Of a stretch of DNA of 30,536 bases, positions 22,848-30,338 are shown piece by piece. Source of the stretch: Caldivirga sp. (GTDB lineage: Archaea; Thermoproteota; Thermoprotei; Thermoproteales; Thermocladiaceae); the NCBI GenBank assembly GCA_028275645.1, contig JAPWUH010000001.1, forward strand, positions 1-30,536, read 5' to 3'. A model generated the notes under the pieces. The model made no database searches. It saw only the letters and a program-made list of their open reading frames with translations, and was not told the DNA's origin. Position 1 is the stretch's first letter, and every line of letters begins with the position of its first letter. The position numbers and the translations under genes are program-made.

Positions 22848-22916
22848 TAGCGCACCCACGATAGCCGTGAAACCACCAGCGAAGCCGATGAACCAGCACT
22901 TAACTGGGTGGCGTTA
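22848..22916. repeat. 69-nt stem-forming element before THEP1
   Basis: TAGCGCACCCA (22848-22858) pairs with TGGGTGGCGTTA (22905-22916) in an 11-bp stem with one bulged G and one G-U. The 46-nt interior can form an alternative CCACCAG/CTGGGTGG stem. The element ends just before the THEP1 TATA box. No RNA family was recognised. Confidence 0.35.
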
Positions 22917-22925
22917 AGGTGTGGA

Positions 22926-22936
22926 TTATTTAATAA
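22926..22936 (+). promoter_or_regulatory. TATA box of the THEP1 gene
   Basis: TTATTTAATAA centred 26-27 nt before the GTG at 22958; it predicts a leaderless GTG start. Confidence 0.5.
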
Positions 22937-22957
22937 AGACGGTTACGCCGCGTTAAT

Positions 22958-23485
22958 GTGACTGAGTTAGGCGCCTTCATAACTGGGCCACCTGGAGTGG
23001 GTAAAACAACCCTGGTGGTTAAGGTTGTGGATAGGCTTAGAGCAATGGGGGTTAGGGTAGCAGGGTTCTACACCATTGAGGCGAGGGAGCAGGGTGTCAG
23101 GGTTGGTTTTAGGCTGGTTAATGTTAATAGTGGTGAGTGGAGGTGGCTGGCCCACGTTAACGTTGTTGAGGGTCCGATGGTTGGGAGGTACCACGTTGAC
23201 ATTAATACTGTGGAGTGGGGGTTGGCTCTGCTTAATGAACCCGGGAATTTATACGTGATAGATGAGGTGGGCCCTATGGAGATGAAGCACCCACTGTTCC
23301 TGAGAAGGGTTGAGGAGGTGGTTAAGTCAAGGCACTTCATAGTAACGGTCCACGTTAGGATGACTGATTGGCTACGTACGCATTCAAGCCTTGGTAGGGT
23401 ATTTAGGCTAAGCTACACGAACAGGGATGCCATGGTTAATGACGTGTTGAACTACCTAAGAGGTCTAATTACGCGTGTTGATTAA
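22958..23485 (+). CDS. THEP1-family nucleoside-triphosphatase
   Basis: A P-loop NTPase of the THEP1/NTPCR family, which slowly hydrolyses ATP, GTP and other nucleotides. Its 175 residues show Walker A GPPGVGKTT at 10-18, the family segment VRVAGFYTIEAREQGVRVGFRLV, Walker B with the glutamate (YVIDEVGPMEM, about 99-109), and VKSRHFIVTVHVR. The GTG start is the only in-frame choice close to the P-loop and sits at leaderless distance from a TATA box; the overlapping ATG one base earlier is out of frame. The 3' end overlaps the convergent MFS gene by 4 nt. Its cellular role is not established. Confidence 0.93.
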   Translation: MTELGAFITGPPGVGKTTLVVKVVDRLRAMGVRVAGFYTIEAREQGVRVGFRLVNVNSGEWRWLAHVNVVEGPMVGRYHVDINTVEWGLALLNEPGNLYVIDEVGPMEMKHPLFLRRVEEVVKSRHFIVTVHVRMTDWLRTHSSLGRVFRLSYTNRDAMVNDVLNYLRGLITRVD

Positions 23486-24648
23486 TTAGCCCTAGCTGAG
23501 ATGGTTAAGGTACCCTTACTGGGGGAGCTGAACTCAGGCAGCTTAAGGTAAGCCACGGCCGCCCCAGCCCTGGCTGCGGCATCAATGACCAGCAGGTACT
23601 TAACGGCATCGGTGACTCCGACAAGCGGCTCAGCTATTGTTAACGCAGTACTACCCAGCAGTGACCCAACCAAGGTCCCTGTACCATAGATAACGTTGTA
23701 GAGTGTTATCGCCCCCTTCTTATCCCTCGAGTTATCGAAGAGGTACGCCATGTAGGCTGTACTCGACACCGAGTTGGTGAAACCGGACACCACGTTGAAG
23801 ATGAATAACTGGTACACGTTCGTGCAGAACACGTACATCAATGGGAATGTTATTAGTAGGAATCTACCCAGGAACATCATTAACCTCCTATGCCTATCCA
23901 CCAACGAACCCACTGGCCTCTGGAGTATTAGTGTTGATGCACCACCCACTATGCTCAATATGGCAACTTGCTCAGTGGTCATGTTAAACACGTAGTATTG
24001 GGCCACTGGGAATATTGGCCAGGCGAAGGACCACACCATGGCGAATAGGAATGTTGCTGCTAGAAATCTCTCAATGCCTTTAATACTTTGCCTAATGCTA
24101 CCCAAGCCTCCATCATACCTAATGCCGCTTAACTGCGTTAAAATGACCGCATTGCTCATTATTAGCACCGCGGCTGTCAGAAACACGTACCTAGCTAGCC
24201 CGTAATTCCCCTTCACCACTAAACCAGCCGTTAAGGTGGCTAATAGGCTACCCACGGCGCCGAAGAAACCATACTCAGCAAGTACCCTACCCCTAGAACC
24301 CCTACTTGCCCTCTCCATCAGCAACGCCCAGGCGTAAGATGAAACACCACCAACCGCCGCTATCAATAGGTAGGTTGCTACATATAGCGTAGGGTTACCG
24401 TAGGATACGAAGGCCATGGTTAGCCACAGCGCAGCCAATACTAACGTTGAAATCTTAAGGAGCCTAACAGGTTCGTTGAGGCCCCTTAGGGGTAATTGAA
24501 CTAAACCGGCGAAGAAGCCGTTTGCGGATGAAACAAGGCCAAGGCCTATATTAGAAACTCCGTTAGCCACGGCTAGGAATCCTATGAACGGTTGCGTTAA
24601 GCCATTAGCAAGGTTTTGTATCAATACGTACAGTTTAAGTTTATCCAC
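23482..24648 (-). CDS. Major facilitator superfamily transporter
   Basis: A 388-residue polytopic membrane protein with about 12 spans in two halves. After span 6 there is the usual cytoplasmic loop (SGIRYDGGLGSIRQSIKGIERF), and the second half has an MFS motif A-like loop (RPVGSLVDRHRRLMMFLGR, about 245-263). The first half has a reduced version (LRGLNEPVRLLKIS). The start is GTG, about 25 nt after a GTTTAAATATC box on the minus strand. It is convergent with THEP1 (4-nt overlap) and divergent from the ROK kinase across a 200-nt gap. Sugar or drug transport cannot be told apart; a sugar carrier next to a kinase would make sense but is inference. Confidence 0.9.
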   Translation of the reverse strand: MDKLKLYVLIQNLANGLTQPFIGFLAVANGVSNIGLGLVSSANGFFAGLVQLPLRGLNEPVRLLKISTLVLAALWLTMAFVSYGNPTLYVATYLLIAAVGGVSSYAWALLMERASRGSRGRVLAEYGFFGAVGSLLATLTAGLVVKGNYGLARYVFLTAAVLIMSNAVILTQLSGIRYDGGLGSIRQSIKGIERFLAATFLFAMVWSFAWPIFPVAQYYVFNMTTEQVAILSIVGGASTLILQRPVGSLVDRHRRLMMFLGRFLLITFPLMYVFCTNVYQLFIFNVVSGFTNSVSSTAYMAYLFDNSRDKKGAITLYNVIYGTGTLVGSLLGSTALTIAEPLVGVTDAVKYLLVIDAAARAGAAVAYLKLPEFSSPSKGTLTISARAN

Positions 24649-24667
24649 AAAACTGGAAGGTTCATTA

Positions 24668-24678
24668 GATATTTAAAC
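24668..24678 (-). promoter_or_regulatory. TATA box of the MFS gene
   Basis: GTTTAAATATC on the minus strand, centred about 25 nt before the GTG start at 24648. Confidence 0.45.
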
Positions 24679-24830
24679 CTATCCCCTTAGCATGCATATT
24701 ACTTAATCACCACGGCTGTGGACATGGCATGGACATTAAGCAAAAGACTGAGTTAAGCTACTAGGTGAGTATTAGAGGTTCAGTAAGGGTGTGTTGACAG
24801 TTTTGTGTGGAGGTTCTTGTTATGGATAAT

Positions 24831-24840
24831 GCTTTTAAAC
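24831..24840 (+). promoter_or_regulatory. TATA box that decides the ROK kinase start
   Basis: GCTTTTAAAC is only 12 nt before the in-frame TTG at 24848 but 26-27 nt before the in-frame GTG at 24863. The usual spacing therefore favours GTG 24863. Confidence 0.5.
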
Positions 24841-24862
24841 TTCAAGATTGTTCAAATACAGG

Positions 24863-25882
24863 GTGGTTAATGTGCAGCATTACCTAGGTGTGGATGTGGG
24901 TGCAAGCTTCATTAGGATAGGGGTTATAGATGAGGGTGGCAGGGTCATAGAGAAGATAAAGGTCCCCATGCCGCCTGAGGGTGATGAGGACACGGTGGCT
25001 AACATTATTATTAAGGGCGCTAAGGAGGACTTAGCCAAGTACCTACCCTCAATATCGGCGGTGGGTATAGGTTCAATAGGGCCCCTTGACCTTAGAACAG
25101 GTAACGTAATAATAGCCCCCAACCTAAGGTGGAGGGTTAAGAGGTTTAGGCTTTACGCACCATTAAGAACCGGCCTCAAGCTACCCATAATCATCGGTAA
25201 CGATGCAATGGCATCTGTCTGGGGGGAGTACCTATTTGGCCAAGGCGTCGGTAAAAATAATGTTGTTTACATAACGCTATCCACGGGCATTGGGATGGGT
25301 GTGATAGTCGACGGACACCTCTTAGTTGGTAAGGATGGGAACGCCCATGAAATGGGCCATGCGGTGGTTGACATAGAATCCGACCTACAATGCGGCTGCG
25401 GTGGTTATGGGCACCTGGAAGCCATAGCAGGCGGTGGAAATATACCCAGGAGTGCGCGTTGGTACCTTGAGAAGCGGTATAGGGGCCAAATGAGCGAGGT
25501 GGCGTTAATGGTTAAGGAGGGTAGGGCAACAACCCCAGACATATTCAATGGGTATAGGAAGGGGGATTCATTCGCCGTGGAGTTCATTGACTACGTGCTT
25601 AAGGCTATAGCAGCCGGCGTCGCTAACGTAATAAACGCCTACGACCCCGAAATCGTTATACTCGGCGGCAGCGTCTTCCTCAACAACAGCGACATAATAA
25701 TGGATGGGTTAAACAAATACATAAAGAGGTACGTAGTAAATAGAATGCCTGAAATAACAGGCACACGCTTCGGCGATGACATAGGTATAATTGGGGCTGC
25801 AGCCTTAGCCATAAGAGTCCCGGACTCCCTTAAACCATTCATAGAATCCCAAGAAAGGGAGATGGCGGCATCAAAGGGTTAG
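24863..25882 (+). CDS. ROK-family ATP-dependent hexokinase/glucokinase
   Basis: Phosphorylates glucose and probably other hexoses with ATP; crenarchaeal members are broad-specificity hexokinases. From GTG 24863 the protein has 339 residues (a TTG at 24848 would add five). It begins with the phosphate-binding YLGVDVGASFIRIG, then GIGSIGPLD, the catalytic Asp in IIGNDAMASVWGE, LSTGIGMGVIVDG, and the ROK metal-site motif HEMGH...QCGCGGYGHLEAIAGGG. In that motif His takes the place of the last Cys of the common CxCGxxGCxE signature, as in several crenarchaeal sequences. A C-terminal ILGGSVF adenosine motif is present. The start choice rests on TATA spacing. It is divergent from the MFS carrier. 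Confidence 0.9.
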   Translation: MVNVQHYLGVDVGASFIRIGVIDEGGRVIEKIKVPMPPEGDEDTVANIIIKGAKEDLAKYLPSISAVGIGSIGPLDLRTGNVIIAPNLRWRVKRFRLYAPLRTGLKLPIIIGNDAMASVWGEYLFGQGVGKNNVVYITLSTGIGMGVIVDGHLLVGKDGNAHEMGHAVVDIESDLQCGCGGYGHLEAIAGGGNIPRSARWYLEKRYRGQMSEVALMVKEGRATTPDIFNGYRKGDSFAVEFIDYVLKAIAAGVANVINAYDPEIVILGGSVFLNNSDIIMDGLNKYIKRYVVNRMPEITGTRFGDDIGIIGAAALAIRVPDSLKPFIESQEREMAASKG

Positions 25883-25982
25883 GTAATGGGCATCATATTT
25901 CTCAATTAACCTGGTTCAACCAATTTCACCGCCAAATAACCCACACCACTCATCCTTAATGAGCGTTAATTGAGGTTAAGTC

Positions 25983-26621
25983 ATGACCACACTTAACTAT
26001 CGAGGTACAGTTAAGCTGTGGATTATTGGGAAATTTAAAACTTTAAAAGCGATGGCAGGCGGCTTTAAATCCGTGGAAAGGGAGGATGCCATTAAGGACT
26101 TAAGTAGAATAATGGCTGAGAGGGGGTTTACCCTAAGTAGACTTAACGACGAATCCTTTATAGCTAAGTTAGGTTCCCTAAACCTGCTGATATGGCTGCC
26201 CAACGAGGATTACTTATTGATAAGTGATCCACTTGAATTTGTTGATAAAATGGGGTTAGGTAAGGTGGATGGCATCATAGTAGTTTCCTATAGGGCGTTT
26301 TACATGGCTGATGAAGTTAGTAAGCTAGTGGATATGGTTAGGGTTTGGAATGGCGTAAACCTTAATATTAAGGTTTACGCAGTTGACATGTATAGGCTTG
26401 AGGAGCGGCTTGAGGAGGCCATTAACCTAGCGTTAACCACCTTCTCATCTAAGGTATCCAACATCAACGAACCCGATGGGCCATGCCCCAAATGCGGTGC
26501 ACAGATGATGGTGAAGTATAGGCATAGGCATAAGTCCTACATATATGGTGGATCGGTCACTGAGGATGTCATAGTGTGCGACAGGTGCTTAATAAAAATA
26601 CATAGGATTAGGACCCAGTGA
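25983..26621 (+). CDS. Hypothetical protein with C-terminal zinc ribbon
   Basis: I do not recognise the family. The first 150 residues look like a small alpha/beta domain (strands LNLLIWLP, DGIIVVSYRAF and LNIKVYAVDMY with a helix VSKLVDMVRVW), reminiscent in rhythm of a restriction-endonuclease-like or Rossmann-like fold, but without a visible catalytic motif. The C-terminus has a four-cysteine zinc ribbon (CPKCG, then CDRC about 35 residues later) with a very basic, His-rich linker (KYRHRHKS), suggesting nucleic-acid contact. The start is uncertain: ATG 25983, ATG 26052, or GTG 26073, which lies 28 nt after a TTTAAAAG box at 26042-26048. It stands between the ROK kinase and a nucleotidyltransferase. 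Confidence 0.75.
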   Translation: MTTLNYRGTVKLWIIGKFKTLKAMAGGFKSVEREDAIKDLSRIMAERGFTLSRLNDESFIAKLGSLNLLIWLPNEDYLLISDPLEFVDKMGLGKVDGIIVVSYRAFYMADEVSKLVDMVRVWNGVNLNIKVYAVDMYRLEERLEEAINLALTTFSSKVSNINEPDGPCPKCGAQMMVKYRHRHKSYIYGGSVTEDVIVCDRCLIKIHRIRTQ

Positions 26622-26674
26622 GCTACTGGCCCTAAAAGGCAAGCTACTCATCTCCCCAGCCTTAAATTAGGGTA

Positions 26675-26794
26675 ATGGGTGAGGTTTCATGGACACTATG
26701 GGCGGCCCATCCTAGAAAGAGCCCTCAAAACACGATGAGAATCCTCGAGAGGTACTCAAGCCGGTGCTCACTAACCCTCAAGGGTATAGGGTAA
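26675..26794 (+). CDS. Possible small ORF, 39 aa
   Basis: An ATG frame ending in TAA just before the TATA box of the next gene encodes a basic, Trp-containing peptide (VSWTLWAAHPRKSPQN). No good ribosome-binding site or leaderless TATA spacing supports it; an A/T box at 26659-26668 is too close. It may be a spurious frame or a gene remnant. Confidence 0.15.
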   Translation: MGEVSWTLWAAHPRKSPQNTMRILERYSSRCSLTLKGIG

Positions 26795-26795
26795 T

Positions 26796-26805
26796 TGTTT
26801 AATAG
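26796..26805 (+). promoter_or_regulatory. TATA box of the nucleotidyltransferase gene
   Basis: TGTTTAATAG, centred about 25 nt before the ATG at 26826; predicts a leaderless transcript. Confidence 0.5.
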
Positions 26806-26825
26806 CCCAAGGGTTCTACTAGTTT

Positions 26826-27551
26826 ATGGGACTAACGGCTGTTATACTGGCTGGTGGATTTGGTAAAAGGCTTAGGCCACTCACCGATGATAGACCCAAG
26901 CCGCTGGTGGAGGTTGCGGGTAGGCCAATACTGGCCTGGCAGATAGACTGGTTAAGGGAGCAGGGCGTAACAGACATAGTGCTTGCCGTCGGTTACCTGG
27001 GTGGGAAGATATTCGAGTACGTTGGTGATGGTTCCCAATTCGGCGTTAAGGTTTACTACAGCGTGGAGCGTGAACCCCTGGGTACTGGTGGTGCTGTTAA
27101 GAATGCGTTGAAGTACATTAATGATGAATACTTCATAGTTATCAATGGCGACATAATAACTAACCTTAATATAGGTAGGTTATTAAATGCACTCAGCAAC
27201 GACGTAATCGGCGTCATCGCTTTAACACCCCTAAGGAGCCCATACGGCATAGTTCAGGTTGATGAGAGGGGGTTTATAGTTAACTTCCAGGAGAAGCCAC
27301 AGTTGCCCTACCTCATAAACGCCGGCGTGTACGCCTTAAGGAAATCGATTAAAGACTACCTACCTGAGAAGGGTGACATAGAGGTCTACACATTCCCCAG
27401 GCTGGCTAGGGATAAGAAGCTCCTTGGGGTATCGTACAGTGACGTTTACTGGAAGTCAATAGATACACTTAAGGATTTGGAGGAGGCTGATAAGGCAATC
27501 AACGAACAAGGTGTTTTCAATAAAATGGTGAACAGTAGCGTTAAGCATTAA
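26826..27551 (+). CDS. Sugar-phosphate nucleotidyltransferase
   Basis: Makes NDP-sugars from NTP and sugar 1-phosphate, probably for glycosylation or polysaccharide. Its 241 residues comprise only the GT-A-like catalytic domain: the pyrophosphorylase signature ILAGGFGKRLRPLTDDRPKPL (8-28 approx.), GYLGGKIFEYV, EPLGTGGAVKNAL, the metal Asp in VINGDII, and NFQEKPQ. The C-terminal hexapeptide-repeat domain found in many bacterial and some archaeal relatives is absent. Mannose 1-phosphate guanylyltransferase and glucose 1-phosphate thymidylyltransferase or uridylyltransferase activities are all possible. The ATG is about 25 nt after a TATA box. It converges with prs across a 69-nt gap. The two sequon-rich surface proteins nearby are possible indirect beneficiaries. 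Confidence 0.9.
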   Translation: MGLTAVILAGGFGKRLRPLTDDRPKPLVEVAGRPILAWQIDWLREQGVTDIVLAVGYLGGKIFEYVGDGSQFGVKVYYSVEREPLGTGGAVKNALKYINDEYFIVINGDIITNLNIGRLLNALSNDVIGVIALTPLRSPYGIVQVDERGFIVNFQEKPQLPYLINAGVYALRKSIKDYLPEKGDIEVYTFPRLARDKKLLGVSYSDVYWKSIDTLKDLEEADKAINEQGVFNKMVNSSVKH

Positions 27552-27574
27552 CACTATAGAGATGGTAACGGCAA

Positions 27575-27600
27575 TTCTCTTAATAGTTTAATATCTTTTA
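27575..27600 (+). terminator. T-rich stretch after the nucleotidyltransferase
   Basis: A run of short T-tracts (TTTAATATCTTTTA) lies 25-50 nt after the stop codon in the convergent gap with prs. T-rich tracts terminate archaeal transcription, but no hairpin is needed and the evidence is only composition. Confidence 0.3.
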
Positions 27601-27620
27601 AATGCGCATCTTAACATTCA

Positions 27621-28475
27621 TCATGGTGGTAGTAGCTGTGCCACGTCGAACACGGAGTACTTGCCTGGTATCGAGTTACTGCAGTACACCCTATCAACAG
27701 CCTTACTCAACTTAACCTCAGCCTCACCTATCATTATGCAGTGGGTGGCCACCACGGTGATGCTTAATGCACCCATCTCTCTTAGTACATTAGCTGCACC
27801 AATTATGGTTCCCCCCGTGGATATTATGTCATCGATTATGATTACATCCCTGCCCTTAACGTTTATGTTTTTCAATGTGAATGAAACCTCACCTGTATAC
27901 CTATCCCTATGCTTCTCCAGGTAGTCGTACTCAACCCCAAGTTCACTAGCCAACTCCTGTGCCCTCCAAAGGGAGCCCAGGTCAGGGCTCACGACAACGG
28001 GATTCCTTAAACCCCTCAAGGCCTCAGCATATAGTTTAAACGGTTTAAGGTTTATGAAGCCATTAAACCCATTGAGGCTCTGGGGCTTGTGAATATCAAC
28101 TACATATAGGTAATCCACCCCAAGGTTCCTGAAGGTGCTCAACAGCACGTTTATGCTCACGGGCTCACCCTCAAGGAACCTCCTATCCTGCCTGGCGTAG
28201 GGCATGTAGGGTATGAATAACTCTATCCTAGATGCCCCAAGCCCCTTAACTGCATCCACAAGCAGCATAACCCTGATTAACCCCTGATCCTGGTTAGGGT
28301 ACAGCCTAGTCACGTAAAGAACGTCATCACCACTAAGCTGGGTAGTGACCCTAACGTACTGCTCACCATCAGGGAAGTATTTATGGGCTACTTCACTGGC
28401 ATTGGCATTTATCCTAGCCGCCACGCTAGGCCCCAAATCCCTTGAATGCTCATCAAATAAAACCACCTTACCCAT
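27621..28475 (-). CDS. prs: Ribose-phosphate pyrophosphokinase (PRPP synthase)
   Basis: Transfers pyrophosphate from ATP to ribose 5-phosphate, giving PRPP for nucleotide, histidine and tryptophan synthesis. The 284 residues match the shorter archaeal forms. Landmarks are FPDGEQYVRV (34-43), the RQDRRF ATP-site segment (95-100) with PYMPYA before it, VVDIHKPQSLNGF (family DxHxxQxxGFF), VVSPDLGSLWRA, and the PRPP loop DDIISTGGTI near residue 205-215. The ATG is about 28 nt after a TTTTTAAATT-type box (28498-28509). Other than supplying a consumer for ribose 5-phosphate made through HxlB, it has no operon partner. Confidence 0.95.
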   Translation of the reverse strand: MGKVVLFDEHSRDLGPSVAARINANASEVAHKYFPDGEQYVRVTTQLSGDDVLYVTRLYPNQDQGLIRVMLLVDAVKGLGASRIELFIPYMPYARQDRRFLEGEPVSINVLLSTFRNLGVDYLYVVDIHKPQSLNGFNGFINLKPFKLYAEALRGLRNPVVVSPDLGSLWRAQELASELGVEYDYLEKHRDRYTGEVSFTLKNINVKGRDVIIIDDIISTGGTIIGAANVLREMGALSITVVATHCIMIGEAEVKLSKAVDRVYCSNSIPGKYSVFDVAQLLPP

Positions 28476-28497
28476 GTAGTGAAAATGCGGATTGACG

Positions 28498-28509
28498 GTT
28501 TTTAAATTA
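28498..28509 (-). promoter_or_regulatory. TATA box of prs
   Basis: TAATTTAAAAAC on the minus strand, centred about 28 nt before the prs ATG, inside the 43-nt gap after the DUF1641 gene. Confidence 0.5.
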
Positions 28510-28518
28510 TTGTTTTAC

Positions 28519-29139
28519 CTACTGGCTTAATTGCCTTCCAACCCCCTCAAGGAACCCCACGATGAATAATAAACCCCTCTTAACGTTCGGGTCAGTCATT
28601 AGCTTCCTGAGCAGCGCCACCACTGATACGGATTCGCCAGCCTTAACCGACTCGGCAGCCGCCTTAATCGCCTCGCCGAGTTTAATCCTTGATAATAGGG
28701 GTAGCGAGTCACCTATTGATGCAACCAAGTCCTGCATAGCCTTTACGGCATCGCCATTACTCAACAGGGTGCCTATTGAATCAACCAACCCACTACCACT
28801 AAGCATGCTTAGTAATGTTAACAGTTTAGTTAGTTGCTCAACCATTTTCCTATCGCTTAACTTTGCCAGTAGCTTGACTAGGTTCTCCATGTTAGCCAGG
28901 AGGACTACGTTATCGGTGGTTAGTAGCTGGTTGAACACCTCCCTCAGGAATTCCTCATCACCCAGCAGATCGTTGATTAAGTCGAGTAGGCCTAGTTCAT
29001 TGAGTCTCTTAGCTATTGACACCAGTTTACTTACGGCTTCAAGGTTCTCCATGCTTATTAAACTGGCCAACTTATCCTCACTAGTTTCACTCGTCATAAT
29101 GGGCACGTTAGCCTGGGCTTTTAAACTACTCATAACCAT
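28519..29139 (-). CDS. DUF1641-domain protein
   Basis: A 206-residue, Leu- and Ser-rich, almost entirely helical protein with no cysteines. The C-terminal part (KLMTDPNVKRGLLFIVGFLEGVG, about 179-201) is the DUF1641 signature (DPxVxRGLxFLxxFLxxLG). Regular repeats of amphipathic helices (LxxLLxxLS) fill the middle. DUF1641 proteins are encoded beside SQR-like flavoproteins, formate dehydrogenases or heterodisulfide reductase-type sulfur clusters, and their function is unknown. Here the ATG overlaps the stop of the SQR-like gene (TAATG); another ATG six bases on is an alternative. The arrangement implies translational coupling and a complex or accessory role with the flavoprotein. Confidence 0.88.
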   Translation of the reverse strand: MVMSSLKAQANVPIMTSETSEDKLASLISMENLEAVSKLVSIAKRLNELGLLDLINDLLGDEEFLREVFNQLLTTDNVVLLANMENLVKLLAKLSDRKMVEQLTKLLTLLSMLSGSGLVDSIGTLLSNGDAVKAMQDLVASIGDSLPLLSRIKLGEAIKAAAESVKAGESVSVVALLRKLMTDPNVKRGLLFIVGFLEGVGRQLSQ

Positions 29140-30332
29140 TACCCATAAATCTTCTTTAGCTTTTCAGGTGCGGTTGCGTTGAAGTAAGCCTCCATTAATG
29201 GATCCCACAATTCAGGATACTTAAGCATACTCCAGTATGATGAGGCGAAGGCCATCTTAAACAGGTGATTAACCCTATTAGGTGGGTACTTAACAGTGCC
29301 ATGGGTACTATCGCTTATGACGAATGTGCCTAAGCCGTAACCCAGGTCGAAGGGGCAGTGAGTCCTACCAGTGTTACGTGCATAGCCACCTGTGAGTATC
29401 TTAGCCACCACCGTAGCCTGCAGGTGTGCCGTTACCCCGGTTTTGGCTACTGGTAGTGCGGATGCATCGCCTATAACGAAGGCGTCGTCGAATCCCTTAA
29501 TCCTGTTGGTATCCTTATCAGCTAGGACGAAGCCATCCGAGTCAAGTACATTATCAGGGTTGTACTTAATGTTAACCCCAATGTGAGGTGGTATGACTAT
29601 TGCAGCGTTGAATTTAAGCTCCTCACCCTCTATGGAGTAGGCCACACCCTTATCGGCATCAATGTGGTCAAGGATGAAGAAGGGGATGACCTCAATGTCA
29701 CGTTCCTTTAATATAGGTTCAACAACCTCGTTCATGGGTTCAGCTGGGTAAGGCCTTGGGTACGACGTGGCGTAGACAATCTTAACCTTGTCCCTAACGC
29801 CCAACTCCCTAAGGTGTTCATCGGCTAGTAAAACACCCTCCAGTGGGCTTGGGGGGCATCTGTAGCGTTCGTAGGAAAGTATGAACACTAAGGTACCCTC
29901 CTTAATATTATTAATTGTCCTCCACACCTTCCAGGCGTTCTCCTCATCACTGTGGTAATTGCCGTATAGGTCAATTACCTTACTTAAACCTGGGATCTTG
30001 GAGTAGTCTACAGTGGCCCCAGTGGCCACCACCAGGTAGTCGTAGCCTAGCCTTTTACCGTTCTCCAGTTCAACGTACCTATCATTCAGGTTAATTAACC
30101 TGGCGCCGGACTGTATGAAGTTAACCCAAGGCTTAATCAAGGTTGTTATCTCCCTTTTTATGGGCTTCCTAGAGCCCTTGAAGGCTATGTAGAGTAGCCA
30201 CGGTAGGAAGTAGTTGTAGGGTTGCTTATCCACCACCGTTACCTCGAATTCGTCCTTAGGTAGCCTATTAGCTAAAACCAAGCCTCCAGTGCCCCCGCCA
30301 ACAATGACTACCCTCTTTTTAACGCTGCCCAT
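29139..30332 (-). CDS. Sulfide:quinone oxidoreductase-like FAD flavoprotein
   Basis: A 397-residue pyridine-nucleotide-disulfide-fold flavoprotein. The FAD-binding GGGTGGLVLANRL begins at residue 12, the second FAD motif is VVATGATVDY (101-110), and FVIGDAS (285-291) is the third. Only two cysteines exist, C159 (YRCPPSPLEG) and C326 (THCPFDLGYG), placed as the redox pair of SQR and flavocytochrome c sulfide dehydrogenase; the third cysteine of classical SQR is missing. C-terminal amphipathic helices (HLFKMAFASSYWSMLKYPELW) could attach it to the membrane. The ATG follows tusA by 6 nt behind a GTGAT ribosome-binding match. It probably oxidises a sulfur species and passes electrons to quinone or to a partner, but substrate and acceptor are unproven. 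Confidence 0.88.
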   Translation of the reverse strand: MGSVKKRVVIVGGGTGGLVLANRLPKDEFEVTVVDKQPYNYFLPWLLYIAFKGSRKPIKREITTLIKPWVNFIQSGARLINLNDRYVELENGKRLGYDYLVVATGATVDYSKIPGLSKVIDLYGNYHSDEENAWKVWRTINNIKEGTLVFILSYERYRCPPSPLEGVLLADEHLRELGVRDKVKIVYATSYPRPYPAEPMNEVVEPILKERDIEVIPFFILDHIDADKGVAYSIEGEELKFNAAIVIPPHIGVNIKYNPDNVLDSDGFVLADKDTNRIKGFDDAFVIGDASALPVAKTGVTAHLQATVVAKILTGGYARNTGRTHCPFDLGYGLGTFVISDSTHGTVKYPPNRVNHLFKMAFASSYWSMLKYPELWDPLMEAYFNATAPEKLKKIYG

Positions 30333-30338
30333 GATTAA

